From positions 2,480,001-2,544,000 of the forward strand of contig NZ_QKWY01000002.1 in NCBI RefSeq assembly GCF_003248355.1: DNA of 64,000 nt, written 5' to 3'. Numbering within the stretch: the first letter of the stretch is position 1; each line of letters starts with the position of its first letter. Positions 42,125 to 50,438 of this stretch are shown in pieces. A model generated the notes under the pieces. That model made no database searches. It saw only the letters and a program-made list of their open reading frames with translations, and was not told where the DNA came from. The position numbers and the translations under genes were made by a program. Source of the DNA: Streptomyces sp. AC1-42W. GTDB taxonomy: Bacteria > Actinomycetota > Actinomycetes > Streptomycetales > Streptomycetaceae.

Positions 42125-42901
42125 GTGAAGATTCAGCAGGACCGTTTCCGGCACTCGGAGGGCTACGTCCTGGAGTACGAGGTTTCCGAACCCGAAACCG
42201 TTTCCAGCCCGTATCTGCACATCCTCTTCCACGGCTTCAGCCGTATCGAGAAGCACGTGCCTCCGGTCTTCGCGCGCAAGCAGTGGAAACAGGCGGCGCA
42301 GTCCGTTTGCCTTTCCTTCTCGGACCCGATCCACCGCTTCACCCAGGACTCGTGCTGCGGCTGGTTCCTGCTGGGCGAGGAAGAGTTCGTACCGAAGATG
42401 TACGACCTGCGCGCGACCCTGTTGGAACGCCACGGCCTCAAGGGAACCGTCTGGCACGGTCTGTCGTCGGGCGGCTACGCCGCGCTCAAGCACTGCATGC
42501 GGGCGGGGGGCGACGACCTGGCGTTCGTCATCGCACCGCACAACGACCCCACCGTCCTCCCCCAGTGGGACCGCGAAGCGAAGCCGTTCGCAGCTCTGCC
42601 CGGCATGGCTCCTCCCGAGACCGTGACCGACATCATCAAGGACTGGGCGGCTCCTGGCGCGGGTCGCTATCTACACGCGTTGGTTTCGGAGAAGGACTCG
42701 TACTTCGCTCTCGAGCACCTACGCCCGATCCTGCGGAGCCTGAGGGGCCATGAGAGCGCCCACGCAGCCATGCTTCGCGATGAGCGGGGCCATGGGTTCG
42801 TCAAGGACGCCGACTACGACTCCCAGCTCAGGGACGCCATCAGCCGCTGGGAGACCTACCGGGAACTGCACTCCTTCCGAAGCCTCAGCGCCTCTGAATG
42901 A
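42125..42901 (+). CDS. Alpha/beta-hydrolase-fold protein
   Basis: GTG 42125 (GAGG about 8 nt upstream) gives 258 residues. The fold is indicated by ILFHGFSRIEKH, the nucleophile elbow GLSSGGYAAL (G-x-S-x-G) and a late DERGHGF with the candidate catalytic His. The third acid may lie in SEKDSYFALEHL. It resembles accessory hydrolases in biosynthetic clusters (thioesterase or peptidase-like) more than a metabolic lipase. It lies in the peptide operon, 47 nt after YcaO and 31 nt before the sulfur carrier. Possible roles are release of an acyl group from the carrier protein, or proteolysis of the leader. Confidence 0.7.
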   Translation: MKIQQDRFRHSEGYVLEYEVSEPETVSSPYLHILFHGFSRIEKHVPPVFARKQWKQAAQSVCLSFSDPIHRFTQDSCCGWFLLGEEEFVPKMYDLRATLLERHGLKGTVWHGLSSGGYAALKHCMRAGGDDLAFVIAPHNDPTVLPQWDREAKPFAALPGMAPPETVTDIIKDWAAPGAGRYLHALVSEKDSYFALEHLRPILRSLRGHESAHAAMLRDERGHGFVKDADYDSQLRDAISRWETYRELHSFRSLSASE

Positions 42902-42932
42902 CGACAGGACCTATCCGAGTGAGGAGTACGCC

Positions 42933-43211
42933 GTGCCCGAGGTAGAAGTCGTCCTCTCGACCCCGCTCGCTCAGTTCGCCGACGGCGAGAGCAAGTTCCG
43001 AGTGCCCGCCGGCACCTTCAAGGAGATCATCGACAAGGTCTACGAGCGGCATCCGACACTGCGCGTGCGCATGGAGGACAAGTCCGGCGCCCTTCTGCCC
43101 TTCGTCAGTGTCTACATCGGTGAGGACAACATCCGTGATCTTGGATCACTGGATGTCGCGGTGGCGCCGGACAGCACGGTGATGATCATGTCGGCGGTGG
43201 CCGGTGGCTGA
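42933..43211 (+). CDS. Ubiquitin-like sulfur carrier protein (ThiS/MoaD type) with C-terminal Gly-Gly
   Basis: GTG 42933 has GAGGAG 6 nt upstream; the product is 92 residues. A beta-grasp pattern (VEVVLSTPLAQFADGES, VPAGTFKEIIDKVYERHPTLRVRM) ends in DSTVMIMSAVAGG, the diagnostic Gly-Gly that is adenylated and thiocarboxylated in ThiS and MoaD. A dedicated E1-like activating enzyme is not in the cluster, so a housekeeping one must load it. In a TfuA-YcaO cluster this protein is the obvious sulfur donor. It overlaps the GNAT gene by 8 nt. Confidence 0.85.
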   Translation: MPEVEVVLSTPLAQFADGESKFRVPAGTFKEIIDKVYERHPTLRVRMEDKSGALLPFVSVYIGEDNIRDLGSLDVAVAPDSTVMIMSAVAGG

Positions 43212-43653
43212 AGCCGAACCGTCGCGGACCATCCGCGAGGCCACGGTCGCGGACGCCCGGGCCATCCGTGAACTCTACGGATTCGGCGACGTCGAAGAGT
43301 TCGCGGCACGACTCGCGGACCCGCCCACAGCACCCGGGACGACGCACTATGTGGCCGAGTCCGACGGAGAGATGGTCGCGGTCTTCGCACTCACCGCCCT
43401 CGGCCGACTGCGCCCCGGCGGAAGGGACCGGTTGATGCTCCACGAGATCAAGCTACGGCCGAGTGTCCGAGGGGCCGGCGTCGCGGAGGACATCCTGGCC
43501 TGGCTGGAGGCCGGCCGCGCCGTGGGCACCGAGAGGGAACTGCTCGCACTGGCCCCGCTGGGGCAACGTCCCGCAGCCTTCAACCAGTTCGGGCTGACGG
43601 AATCCCATCAGGCGTTCAAGTGGGCCGTCGTGGAAGGAGGCGGGCGCACATGA
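43204..43653 (+). CDS. GNAT-family N-acyltransferase
   Basis: The 149-residue protein starts at GTG 43204 inside the sulfur carrier gene. The GNAT signature is RPSVRGAGVAEDILAWLEA (R-x-x-G-x-G/A type), with THYVAESDGEMVAVFALTAL before it and FNQFGLTESHQAFKW at the end. GNATs transfer acyl groups, usually from CoA but in some clusters from a carrier protein, to an amine. Given the acyl-carrier and dehydrogenase genes that follow, I infer that it could attach the carrier-bound acyl group to the peptide N-terminus. Simple acetylation, including self-resistance, is the alternative. It overlaps the next gene by 4 nt. Confidence 0.8.
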   Translation: MAEAEPSRTIREATVADARAIRELYGFGDVEEFAARLADPPTAPGTTHYVAESDGEMVAVFALTALGRLRPGGRDRLMLHEIKLRPSVRGAGVAEDILAWLEAGRAVGTERELLALAPLGQRPAAFNQFGLTESHQAFKWAVVEGGGRT

Positions 43654-44774
43654 CGGAGCGCGCGACATCGCCATACAGTGCGGAGTTCGGCGACTGGCTG
43701 GCCGGTTTGCGTGACTGGGCCGGCAAATCACCGGACGGTGCCACTGCCTGGCGTGAGGTGGCCGGTCAGGGGCTGCTGGCCCTGCCCGTACCCGCAACGG
43801 CGGGTGGTACCGGCACCGGTTACGAGGCTGCCTGCCTCGCCCTGGAGGCGTTCGCCGAGGAGAGGGGTCGAAGCGGCCTGCCCTTCGCGATGGCGGCGCA
43901 GATGTGGGCGTGTCAGGAGCCGCTGCTTGCGTTCGGCACCCCGGGCCAGCACTCCAGATACCTGACGCCGCTCATCGAGGGAAGGGTCGTCGGCGCCTTC
44001 GCAGCCACGGAGTACGACTCGGGCTCGGACCTGTTGTCACTGCAGACCCGCGCCGAGCGGGACGCCGACGGGCGGTGGCGGCTGAACGGCTCCAAGACCT
44101 TCGTCACCAACGGGCCCACCGCTGACGTCTTCGTGATCCTGGCCCGTACCGCCGAGGGCAGTGCCCTTTCCGGGCTGACCGCCTTCCTCGTCCCTCGCGG
44201 CACCCCGGGCCTGCGGATCGGCAAGGACATCGACAAGGCCGCGCTGGACGGCGCTCAGCTCGGTTCGCTGCTCCTGGACGACTGCACGGTCGACGACAAA
44301 GACCAGCTTGGCGGAACCGGCTGTGGGTTCGCCGTGCTCATGCATGCGATGCGCCACGAACGTGCCTTCATCCTGGCTCCAGTCCTGGGGATGATGGCTC
44401 GGGCGCTGCGTCGCGCTGTCGAACACACGCGGGCACGCGCGCAGTTCGGGCAGCCGCTCAGCACGTACGACACGATTCGACAGCGCCTGGTGCGGATGCA
44501 CCTGAGCCTGACGAGCGCGCGCGAGGTGCTGTATACAACGGCTCGTGCAGCGGATGAGGATTCTCTGGACCATGGCCGGTCGTCGCTGACGAAGCTGCAC
44601 GTGAGCACCGAGTTTAACCGGTTCTGCCACGAACTCCCCGATGTGTACGGCGGTTACGCACTGCTGCCCGAGACAGAAGCCATGACGCTGATGGCCGACG
44701 CGGTGGCCAGCCGGTACTACTCCGGAACCTCCGACATGCAGATGAAGATCATTTCTGAAGGGCTGGGTTTGTAG
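43650..44774 (+). CDS. Acyl-CoA dehydrogenase-like flavoprotein (prolyl-carrier-protein-type oxidase candidate)
   Basis: ATG 43650 follows GGAAGGAGG; 374 residues. It shows the ACAD flavin fold: FAATEYDSGSDLLSLQTRAE, NGSKTFVTNGPTADVFVILART, and the C-terminal helices RARAQFGQPLSTYDTIRQRL and VYGGYALL. The usual catalytic Glu in the Y-E-G-T motif is replaced: the sequence reads YYSGTSDMQ. Any base must be elsewhere, as in some carrier-protein-specific ACADs. Together with the next two genes (carrier protein and adenylating enzyme) it forms the set that turns L-proline into pyrrole-2-carboxyl carrier protein (PltE/RedW type). The pyrrole assignment is inferred from the trio. Confidence 0.82.
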   Translation: MTERATSPYSAEFGDWLAGLRDWAGKSPDGATAWREVAGQGLLALPVPATAGGTGTGYEAACLALEAFAEERGRSGLPFAMAAQMWACQEPLLAFGTPGQHSRYLTPLIEGRVVGAFAATEYDSGSDLLSLQTRAERDADGRWRLNGSKTFVTNGPTADVFVILARTAEGSALSGLTAFLVPRGTPGLRIGKDIDKAALDGAQLGSLLLDDCTVDDKDQLGGTGCGFAVLMHAMRHERAFILAPVLGMMARALRRAVEHTRARAQFGQPLSTYDTIRQRLVRMHLSLTSAREVLYTTARAADEDSLDHGRSSLTKLHVSTEFNRFCHELPDVYGGYALLPETEAMTLMADAVASRYYSGTSDMQMKIISEGLGL

Positions 44775-45017
44775 ATGACACAGGACACTGTGCTCGAGTC
44801 CGTCATTGCCGCGGTGCGGGAGGTGGCGCCGGGCGCCCTGGTCTCCGAGGACACCCAGCTCATAGCCGGGAGGATCATCGATTCCCTGTCACTGCTGAGC
44901 CTGGTCGCACTACTCGAGAAGGAATTCCCCGTCACCATCCGGGACGCGGAGGTGGTGCCGGTTAACTTCGAGACTCCGACCGCCATCCGCGCGTTCTTGA
45001 AGACCAAGGGCTGCTGA
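44775..45017 (+). CDS. Acyl/peptidyl carrier protein
   Basis: The 80-residue protein has the carrier pattern LIAGRIIDSLSLLSLVALLEKEFPVTI, with the phosphopantetheine Ser at position 37 (D-S-L). It is acidic at its N-terminus and ends FETPTAIRAFLKTKGC. The ATG immediately follows the dehydrogenase stop, and its stop shares a base with the next ATG (TGATG). It is presumably loaded by the adjacent adenylating enzyme, and its thioester is the substrate of the flavoprotein. Confidence 0.9.
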   Translation: MTQDTVLESVIAAVREVAPGALVSEDTQLIAGRIIDSLSLLSLVALLEKEFPVTIRDAEVVPVNFETPTAIRAFLKTKGC

Positions 45018-46576
45018 TGGCTCCCGGACGATCTCTGGTGGACGACCTTCGCGCGACCGCCGCGCGCCACGGCGACCGTCCCGCCGTCATGGACGGGACG
45101 ATCACGCTCACGTACGAGGCGCTGGACGCCGGCGCGGAGCACATCGCGGGGGCCCTGCGAGAGCTGGGTGTCCGGCCCGGGGACTGCGTAGTCTGGCACG
45201 GGGCGAAGAACGCCCTCGCGGTGGCGACGGTCCATGGCATCCTCCGCTCCGGGGCCGGCTACGTGCCCGTCGATCCTGACGGCCCCATCACCAGGGCCGA
45301 ACTCATCGTCGGTTGCAGCCGCCCTCGGGCACTGGTGGCGGACGCCGAAGCCCGGGACCAGTGGCGTGCGGTTATGCCGCAGCTCGTCTGGCAATCGCTG
45401 ACCGCTGGCTTCGAAGGGGCCGACGCGCTGTGGTGCGCGATCCCGCAGGACGCACCGCGCGCGCCGGTTGCTGATCTCGCCTACGTACTGCACACCTCCG
45501 GCAGCACCGGCGTTCCCAAGGGCGTGGTGCACACCCATGCGAGCGCCTCGGCCTTCGTCGACTGGTCGGTCCAGGAACTCGGGCTCGCCGAGCGTGACGT
45601 CATCATCAACTCCGCACCGTTGCACTTCGACCCCACGACGCTGCACCTTTTCGGTGCCGCCCGGGTGGGTGCCGCGGTCGCGCTGATGCCCGCGTCGGCG
45701 GCACCGTTTCCCGCCGCTTACATCGACTTCTGCCGGCAGGTCGGCGGGACCGTCTGGTACGCCGTGACGTCGACCCTGGCCTGGCTCACCCGCCGGGGCA
45801 AGGACCTGCTGCCGGAGCTCGGGACACTGCGTGCGGCGGTGGTCGGCGGCGAGGTGCTGCAGCCCGACGACGTGAACGTGCTGCTGGCGGCCGTGCCCGG
45901 GCTGCGGCTGCTCAACGTGTACGGCCCCACCGAGAGCAACGTGTGCACGTTCCACGAGATCCGCGGTATGCAGTCGGCCCATGCCGTCATCCCTATCGGG
46001 CGGGTGCTTCCCGGCGCCGAGATCGCCGTGGTGGACGAGCGACTGGAACCGGTGAAGCAGGGCTCTGCGGGCCAACTCCTGGTTCGAGGCGCCATGCTGA
46101 TGGAGGGCTACCTCGATCCCGACCAGACGGCCCGGGCGTTCGTCCGGACCGCGGACGGGCGGTCATGGTACGCCAGCGGCGATCTCGTCCGGGAGACGCC
46201 GTCGGGAGAACTCGAGTTCATCGGTCGCGAGGACGCACAGATCAAGTCGCGCGGCTTTCGTGTCGAGCTCGGAGAGATCGAGCGGCACCTTCGCGCGCTC
46301 GGCGGCGTCCGAGAATGCGTCGCCGTGGCGACACCGGACGCCGTCTTCTCCAACCTGATCACCGCGTTCGTCACCGCGGACCACCCCGACGACGTCAAAG
46401 AACTGCCCGATCTGCTGCGCGCCCGGCTCCCGCACTACATGATCCCGCAGCGCATCCTGCTGGTCACGGACGAACTGCCGCGGAACTCCAACGGGAAGGT
46501 CGACCGCAAGGTGCTGGCGGAGTTGGCAGCACGACCGACGCTGGGTGAGATCCCCAGCCTTACGATCATCCGCTGA
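45017..46576 (+). CDS. Stand-alone adenylation enzyme (prolyl-AMP ligase candidate)
   Basis: The 519-residue ANL-superfamily protein has A3 LHTSGSTGVPKGVVHTHAS (159-177), A5 NVYGPTESNVC, A7 WYASGDLV and A8 GREDAQIKSRGFRVELGEIE, with the A10 lysine in NSNGKVDRK. SAFVDWSVQELGLAERDVIINSAPLHFDPTTLHLFG and VWYAVTSTLAWLTRRG resemble the prolyl-AMP ligases PltF/RedM by memory. Specificity residues were not extracted. It is expected to load the preceding carrier protein. Another amino or aryl acid is possible. Confidence 0.88.
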   Translation: MAPGRSLVDDLRATAARHGDRPAVMDGTITLTYEALDAGAEHIAGALRELGVRPGDCVVWHGAKNALAVATVHGILRSGAGYVPVDPDGPITRAELIVGCSRPRALVADAEARDQWRAVMPQLVWQSLTAGFEGADALWCAIPQDAPRAPVADLAYVLHTSGSTGVPKGVVHTHASASAFVDWSVQELGLAERDVIINSAPLHFDPTTLHLFGAARVGAAVALMPASAAPFPAAYIDFCRQVGGTVWYAVTSTLAWLTRRGKDLLPELGTLRAAVVGGEVLQPDDVNVLLAAVPGLRLLNVYGPTESNVCTFHEIRGMQSAHAVIPIGRVLPGAEIAVVDERLEPVKQGSAGQLLVRGAMLMEGYLDPDQTARAFVRTADGRSWYASGDLVRETPSGELEFIGREDAQIKSRGFRVELGEIERHLRALGGVRECVAVATPDAVFSNLITAFVTADHPDDVKELPDLLRARLPHYMIPQRILLVTDELPRNSNGKVDRKVLAELAARPTLGEIPSLTIIR

Positions 46577-46590
46577 GGGAGAGAAGAACC

Positions 46591-47874
46591 ATGACGCTCC
46601 CTTCTACTCTCGCCGACGACGATGCCACCGAGGTCCTCAAGGTCCCCGACTTCCGTCGACTGTGGGCCGCGAACGGTTTTAGGTACGCGGCCTCCGAGGT
46701 CGCCGGGTTCTCCCTGCCCGTCACCGCGCTCCTGCTGTTGCACGCGAGTCCGCTGGTGATGAGTCTGATCTTCGTCTGCAGTCGGGCGGGATTCCTGACG
46801 GTGGGTCTGCCCGCCGGCGTCTGGATCGACCGCTGGCGCAAGAAGCCGGTGATGGTCTGGGCAGACGTCGCATACGCCGTGACCTTCGGCAGCATCCCGA
46901 TCGCTTATGCCCTGGACGTCCTCACCGTGACCCAGTTGATCGTGGTGGCCCTGGTGGTCAGCATGGCCGGGGTCTTCTTCGAAGTGGCCCACAGCAGCGT
47001 GTTGCCGCACGTGCTGCCCAGACGGCGAGTGGCAGACGGCAACGCCCGGCTGCAGACCTCCCAGACCACCATTCAGGCGATCTCCCCCAGCGTCGCGGGC
47101 GTGGTGACACAGAGCATCGCCGCACCTGTTCTCTACTGCTTCGTCGGGCTCTGCCACCTGATGTCGCTCCTGCTGGTACGACGTATCCACCCGTCCGGGG
47201 ACGTCGCGCGAGGCAGGACCACGCCCGAGCGCAAGTTCCGCCGTGAGATCGCGGACGGTATGGGCGTCCTGTTCAAGCAGCCCCTGCTCCGCCTGCTCCT
47301 CAACCAGGCCGCCATGAACAACATCGGCGCGGGCATCATCCTGGCCATGCTGCCGGTCTTCCTTCTCAAGGAGATCGGCATCTCGACCTGGATGTTCGGC
47401 CTGCTGTCCACGCTCGGCGCCCTGGCCGGGTTCGCTGCCTCTCTCCTGGCCCCACGACTGCGGCGCCGGTTCGGTGAGATCCGGATGACGCTCATCTTCT
47501 CCGCCCTGGCACCGTTTGCCGTGGTGGCGGCCCCCCTGGCCGGCGTCTTCCGAGGCGTCGCCGTGCCGCTCATAGCGCTGGCGGAGGTCCTCATCGGCGT
47601 CGCTATCGTGGGCCGGTCGGTGTCCACGGCCGGACTGCGGGCCAGGGTGACCCCGAACGAGTACATGGGCCGGGTCACGGCCGCATACAGCGTCGTCGTC
47701 CAAGGGGCCACACCTCTGGGGGCCCTCGCCGGCGGCCTGATCGCCAACCACTGGTCCACCGGCACGGCTCTGTGGGCGGGAGCGGTGGCCATGGGCGTCC
47801 CGCTCGTTCTGCTGCTCCTGTCCCCCATACGCCGCCACAGCAGACTCCCCGAAGAGTGGGAGGTCCGCGGCTGA
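46591..47874 (+). CDS. MFS exporter (EntS-like)
   Basis: The 427-residue protein starts at ATG 46591 after GAGGGAGAGAAG. It has about 12 hydrophobic helices, with PDFRRLWAANGFRYAASEVAGFSLPVTALLLL at the start, AGVWIDRWRKKPVMVWADV (motif A-like) and NIGAGIILAMLPVFLLKEIGIS midway. This layout is that of EntS-type siderophore/antibiotic exporters. In the cluster it most likely exports the mature product. It is 14 nt after the adenylation enzyme, in the same transcription unit. Confidence 0.86.
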   Translation: MTLPSTLADDDATEVLKVPDFRRLWAANGFRYAASEVAGFSLPVTALLLLHASPLVMSLIFVCSRAGFLTVGLPAGVWIDRWRKKPVMVWADVAYAVTFGSIPIAYALDVLTVTQLIVVALVVSMAGVFFEVAHSSVLPHVLPRRRVADGNARLQTSQTTIQAISPSVAGVVTQSIAAPVLYCFVGLCHLMSLLLVRRIHPSGDVARGRTTPERKFRREIADGMGVLFKQPLLRLLLNQAAMNNIGAGIILAMLPVFLLKEIGISTWMFGLLSTLGALAGFAASLLAPRLRRRFGEIRMTLIFSALAPFAVVAAPLAGVFRGVAVPLIALAEVLIGVAIVGRSVSTAGLRARVTPNEYMGRVTAAYSVVVQGATPLGALAGGLIANHWSTGTALWAGAVAMGVPLVLLLLSPIRRHSRLPEEWEVRG

Positions 47875-47920
47875 AGCCCGCAAGCACACACAGAGGTACA
47901 GTGATCAACTGGAGACACGC

Positions 47921-48817
47921 ATGACCAACGCGCTGGAACAGGCCGCTGCCGACTACGCGGAGCACGGCTTCGCCATCATTCGCAACGTCATCCCCGAAGA
48001 CCTCCTCGAAGAAGCACGTGAACACGTCGACTGGCTCACGGCCAAGTACCCGCAACTACGTCCCGAGCACTTCCACCACCCTCTGATCCGCAACGACGCG
48101 TTCTGGGTCCGTCTTATATCGGACCCGCGGCTCGTGGACATTGGTGAGTACTTCCTCGGCCCCGACCTCGCCTGCTTCACCGCGCACTACATCTGCAAGC
48201 CGCCGTACGACGGCCAACCAGTGCTCTGGCACCAGGACGGCGCGTACTGGAAGCTTGCACCGATGAACGCTCTCACGGTGTGGCTGGCCGTCGACGAGAG
48301 CACCACCGAGAACGGCTGCCTGCGCATGATCCCCGGCAGCCACGAACTGCCCTTGTACGAACCGAACCTGCGCACCGACAAGCCCAACATGCTGTTCTCG
48401 GAAGCCGACGGCGGACTGGTACGCCAGTGGGCCGAGGAGCGGGGCATTGTCGACATCGAGCTGAACCCCGGGGACGTCTCGATCCACCACCCCCACCTGC
48501 TGCACTGCTCGGAGGCGAACACCTCACCGAAGCGGCGCTGCGGGCTGGACATCGGGTACATCGCCACCTCCACCCGCATCGAGAGCCAGGGGCTCTACCT
48601 GGATCCGGTCCTGGTGCGCGGCGAACCCGTCGAAGGTGTGAACAACTACCGTCCCCTGCCACGGTACTTGCCCGGCGAGACCATTACGTTCGCCGGCCAC
48701 GAGACGTGGAACGACCGACCCGGCGTTACCTCCGCCTCCTCCTCCGCCGTCGAGACCCCCATCGTCACGACCGAGCGCATGATCGCCCGCCTGAAGGAAG
48801 GCACCGTCGCCCAGTGA
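47921..48817 (+). CDS. Phytanoyl-CoA dioxygenase-family Fe(II)/2-oxoglutarate oxygenase
   Basis: The 298-residue protein contains the family triad: H-x-D in VLWHQDGAYW (His104, Asp106) and the distal His in HHPHLLHCSEAN (His195), with Arg in SPKRRCGLDIGY for 2-oxoglutarate. RMIPGSHELPL and LNPGDVSIHHP are typical. Such enzymes hydroxylate amino-acid or lipid substrates. Here it may hydroxylate the peptide or its acyl group. It starts 46 nt after the exporter. Confidence 0.88.
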   Translation: MTNALEQAAADYAEHGFAIIRNVIPEDLLEEAREHVDWLTAKYPQLRPEHFHHPLIRNDAFWVRLISDPRLVDIGEYFLGPDLACFTAHYICKPPYDGQPVLWHQDGAYWKLAPMNALTVWLAVDESTTENGCLRMIPGSHELPLYEPNLRTDKPNMLFSEADGGLVRQWAEERGIVDIELNPGDVSIHHPHLLHCSEANTSPKRRCGLDIGYIATSTRIESQGLYLDPVLVRGEPVEGVNNYRPLPRYLPGETITFAGHETWNDRPGVTSASSSAVETPIVTTERMIARLKEGTVAQ

Positions 48818-48895
48818 ACCCGGGACACGGGCACCGGGCGTGACCGTGTCCGGCGAGAGCGACGCCGCGGGACCTGGGAAAGGACCGAGCAGAGC

Positions 48896-49489
48896 ATGCA
48901 GAGAGTTGTCTACCTGCGGGACCGGCCCGACGGCCAGCGGATGAAAGACGTCGTGTACGTCCATCCGCCGCGTTACAAGGGCGAGGAGTTCCAGAACCCC
49001 GCTGGACTGCCGCGCCCGGTGGTGCGTGGGCTGCCCTTTCCCTGGGTCACCCCCATGGGCGACGGTCAGCCGCTCTTCCGCGAGATAGAGCGGGTGAAGG
49101 CGGAGCTGTGCCGTCGACTCTGGGGCTGTCAGGTGTGCGGGAACGATCTGGGCACCACGGCGTGGGTGGCCCTTCAGGAGCCGCGGGAAGGGTCGGCGGT
49201 GGTGTCCTCCGCTGCCATCCATGCCGAGTGCCTACGGATTGCGGTGGACTACTGCCCCGTGCTGGGCAACCCGAGCATGGGCTACGTGTTCACGGAGGCG
49301 TACGACGACGACATCGTCGCCGTCTCCGACACATCACCGGACCGGAACCCGCATGCGCCCACGGCGCGGTGGCATCTGCGTCCGGTTGTCGAGACCTCGC
49401 GACCCGACCGGGTCCGCAGGTTCCATTCGCTTGCCGAAGTCAAATCAGCAGCCCGGGGGGCCGCCTCCCAAGAGACGGACCCCCGTTGA
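48896..49489 (+). CDS. Protein of unknown function in the transposon cargo
   Basis: The 197-residue soluble protein has GCQVCGNDLGTTAW and AIHAECLRIAVDYCPVLG with four to five cysteines, so a metal site is possible. The C-terminus is basic (RPDRVRRFHSLAEVKSA). I do not recognise a family. Its ATG lies 78 nt after the dioxygenase, and it is the last cargo gene before the convergent transposition genes. It could be a tailoring or immunity protein. Confidence 0.65.
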   Translation: MQRVVYLRDRPDGQRMKDVVYVHPPRYKGEEFQNPAGLPRPVVRGLPFPWVTPMGDGQPLFREIERVKAELCRRLWGCQVCGNDLGTTAWVALQEPREGSAVVSSAAIHAECLRIAVDYCPVLGNPSMGYVFTEAYDDDIVAVSDTSPDRNPHAPTARWHLRPVVETSRPDRVRRFHSLAEVKSAARGAASQETDPR

Positions 49490-49631
49490 CCTGCACGTCC
49501 GCAAGATCCGCGCCGTGGTGGCGTCTGGCTCCGCTCAAGGGTTCGCGGTGGGGCAGATGGAGCAAGGTGTCCTTCGTCGGGTTCTGCGTCGCGTCGCTTC
49601 GTGGGTGCGCCGCCCCGGCTGCTGGCGGCGG

Positions 49632-50432
49632 TCAGGGTTCGTGGGTCAAGTGTTCTTGGGTGAGTCGCTCCTTTTTGCGCCGGTGGTAGAGGTATGTGCG
49701 GCAGGTTGCTGAGCATGTGAGGCGTATCTGGTTCTTGCGCCCTGGCAGCAAGGGGCCCGAGCAATAGGCGCAGATCGTCGGCTGTTCTCGGGGCGGTGCC
49801 TTTGGATCGGGTGTCGGCAGTGGGGATTCGCCTCGCTCGATCCTGCGACGTATGTAGGCCCGATGGCTGCAGACCTTCGAGCACCAGCGTCGTCGGCTGC
49901 CGGGGCCGAGTGGCGTGCCGCACTCGTCGCAGGTGGGCTGGGCCGCCAGAGCTTCGGCCCGTTCGCGTTGCCGTTGCCGGTAGCCCTTCTGACGGCAGCC
50001 TGCCGAACACCAGCGACGCGTCTCTCCATGGACGGTGATGATCAGCTTCCTCCCGCAGAACTGGCAGGCCACGGTCTGCTGCCTGTTCGGCTTCGGGTGC
50101 CGTCGCCGGTAGGCCTTCTGCCGGCAGGCCTGTGAACAGGTCTGTTTGTGACTGATGCCGAGGGTGGGGTTGCCGCATTGTGCGCAGTGCGTGCGGTCGA
50201 GGATCTCGCGCAGGGCGTCGGGGTCACGGCCGGTCACGGCGGCCAGACGGCTCCAGCTGGGGTGACCGCGGTGCAGTGGCGGCTCGCAGAGAAAGCTCCG
50301 CAGGTGGTCGGCTTTGAGATGATTGGCGGCCGCCAGGCGCACGATGAAGGACCTCGCGCGTTCTCCGGCGATCGGACGGACCTGGATGGGGAGCCGGGCC
50401 AGCGGACGGTAGTCGGGGGAAGACATCAGCAC
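49632..50432 (-). CDS. TniQ-like protein with four tandem Cys4 zinc motifs
   Basis: 266 residues. The N-terminal 75 resemble TniQ (LPIQVRPIAGERARSFIVRLAAANHLKADHLRSFL). The rest is four repeated C-x2-C-x(n)-C-x3-C units: CAQCGNPTLG with TCSQACRQKAYRRR, then CQFCGR with WCSAGCRQKGYRQR, then CDECGTPL with WCSKVCSHRAYIRR, and CAYCSGPL with TCSATCRTYLYHRR. Each unit ends in a basic patch, which suggests a DNA- or RNA-binding array. GTG 50432 or ATG 50426 may start it; both lie within a few bases of the preceding stop and no strong ribosome site is seen, so coupling is likely. It is the last transposition gene and could select the target. Confidence 0.8.
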   Translation of the reverse strand: MLMSSPDYRPLARLPIQVRPIAGERARSFIVRLAAANHLKADHLRSFLCEPPLHRGHPSWSRLAAVTGRDPDALREILDRTHCAQCGNPTLGISHKQTCSQACRQKAYRRRHPKPNRQQTVACQFCGRKLIITVHGETRRWCSAGCRQKGYRQRQRERAEALAAQPTCDECGTPLGPGSRRRWCSKVCSHRAYIRRRIERGESPLPTPDPKAPPREQPTICAYCSGPLLPGRKNQIRLTCSATCRTYLYHRRKKERLTQEHLTHEP

Positions 50433-50438
50433 GCGGTT

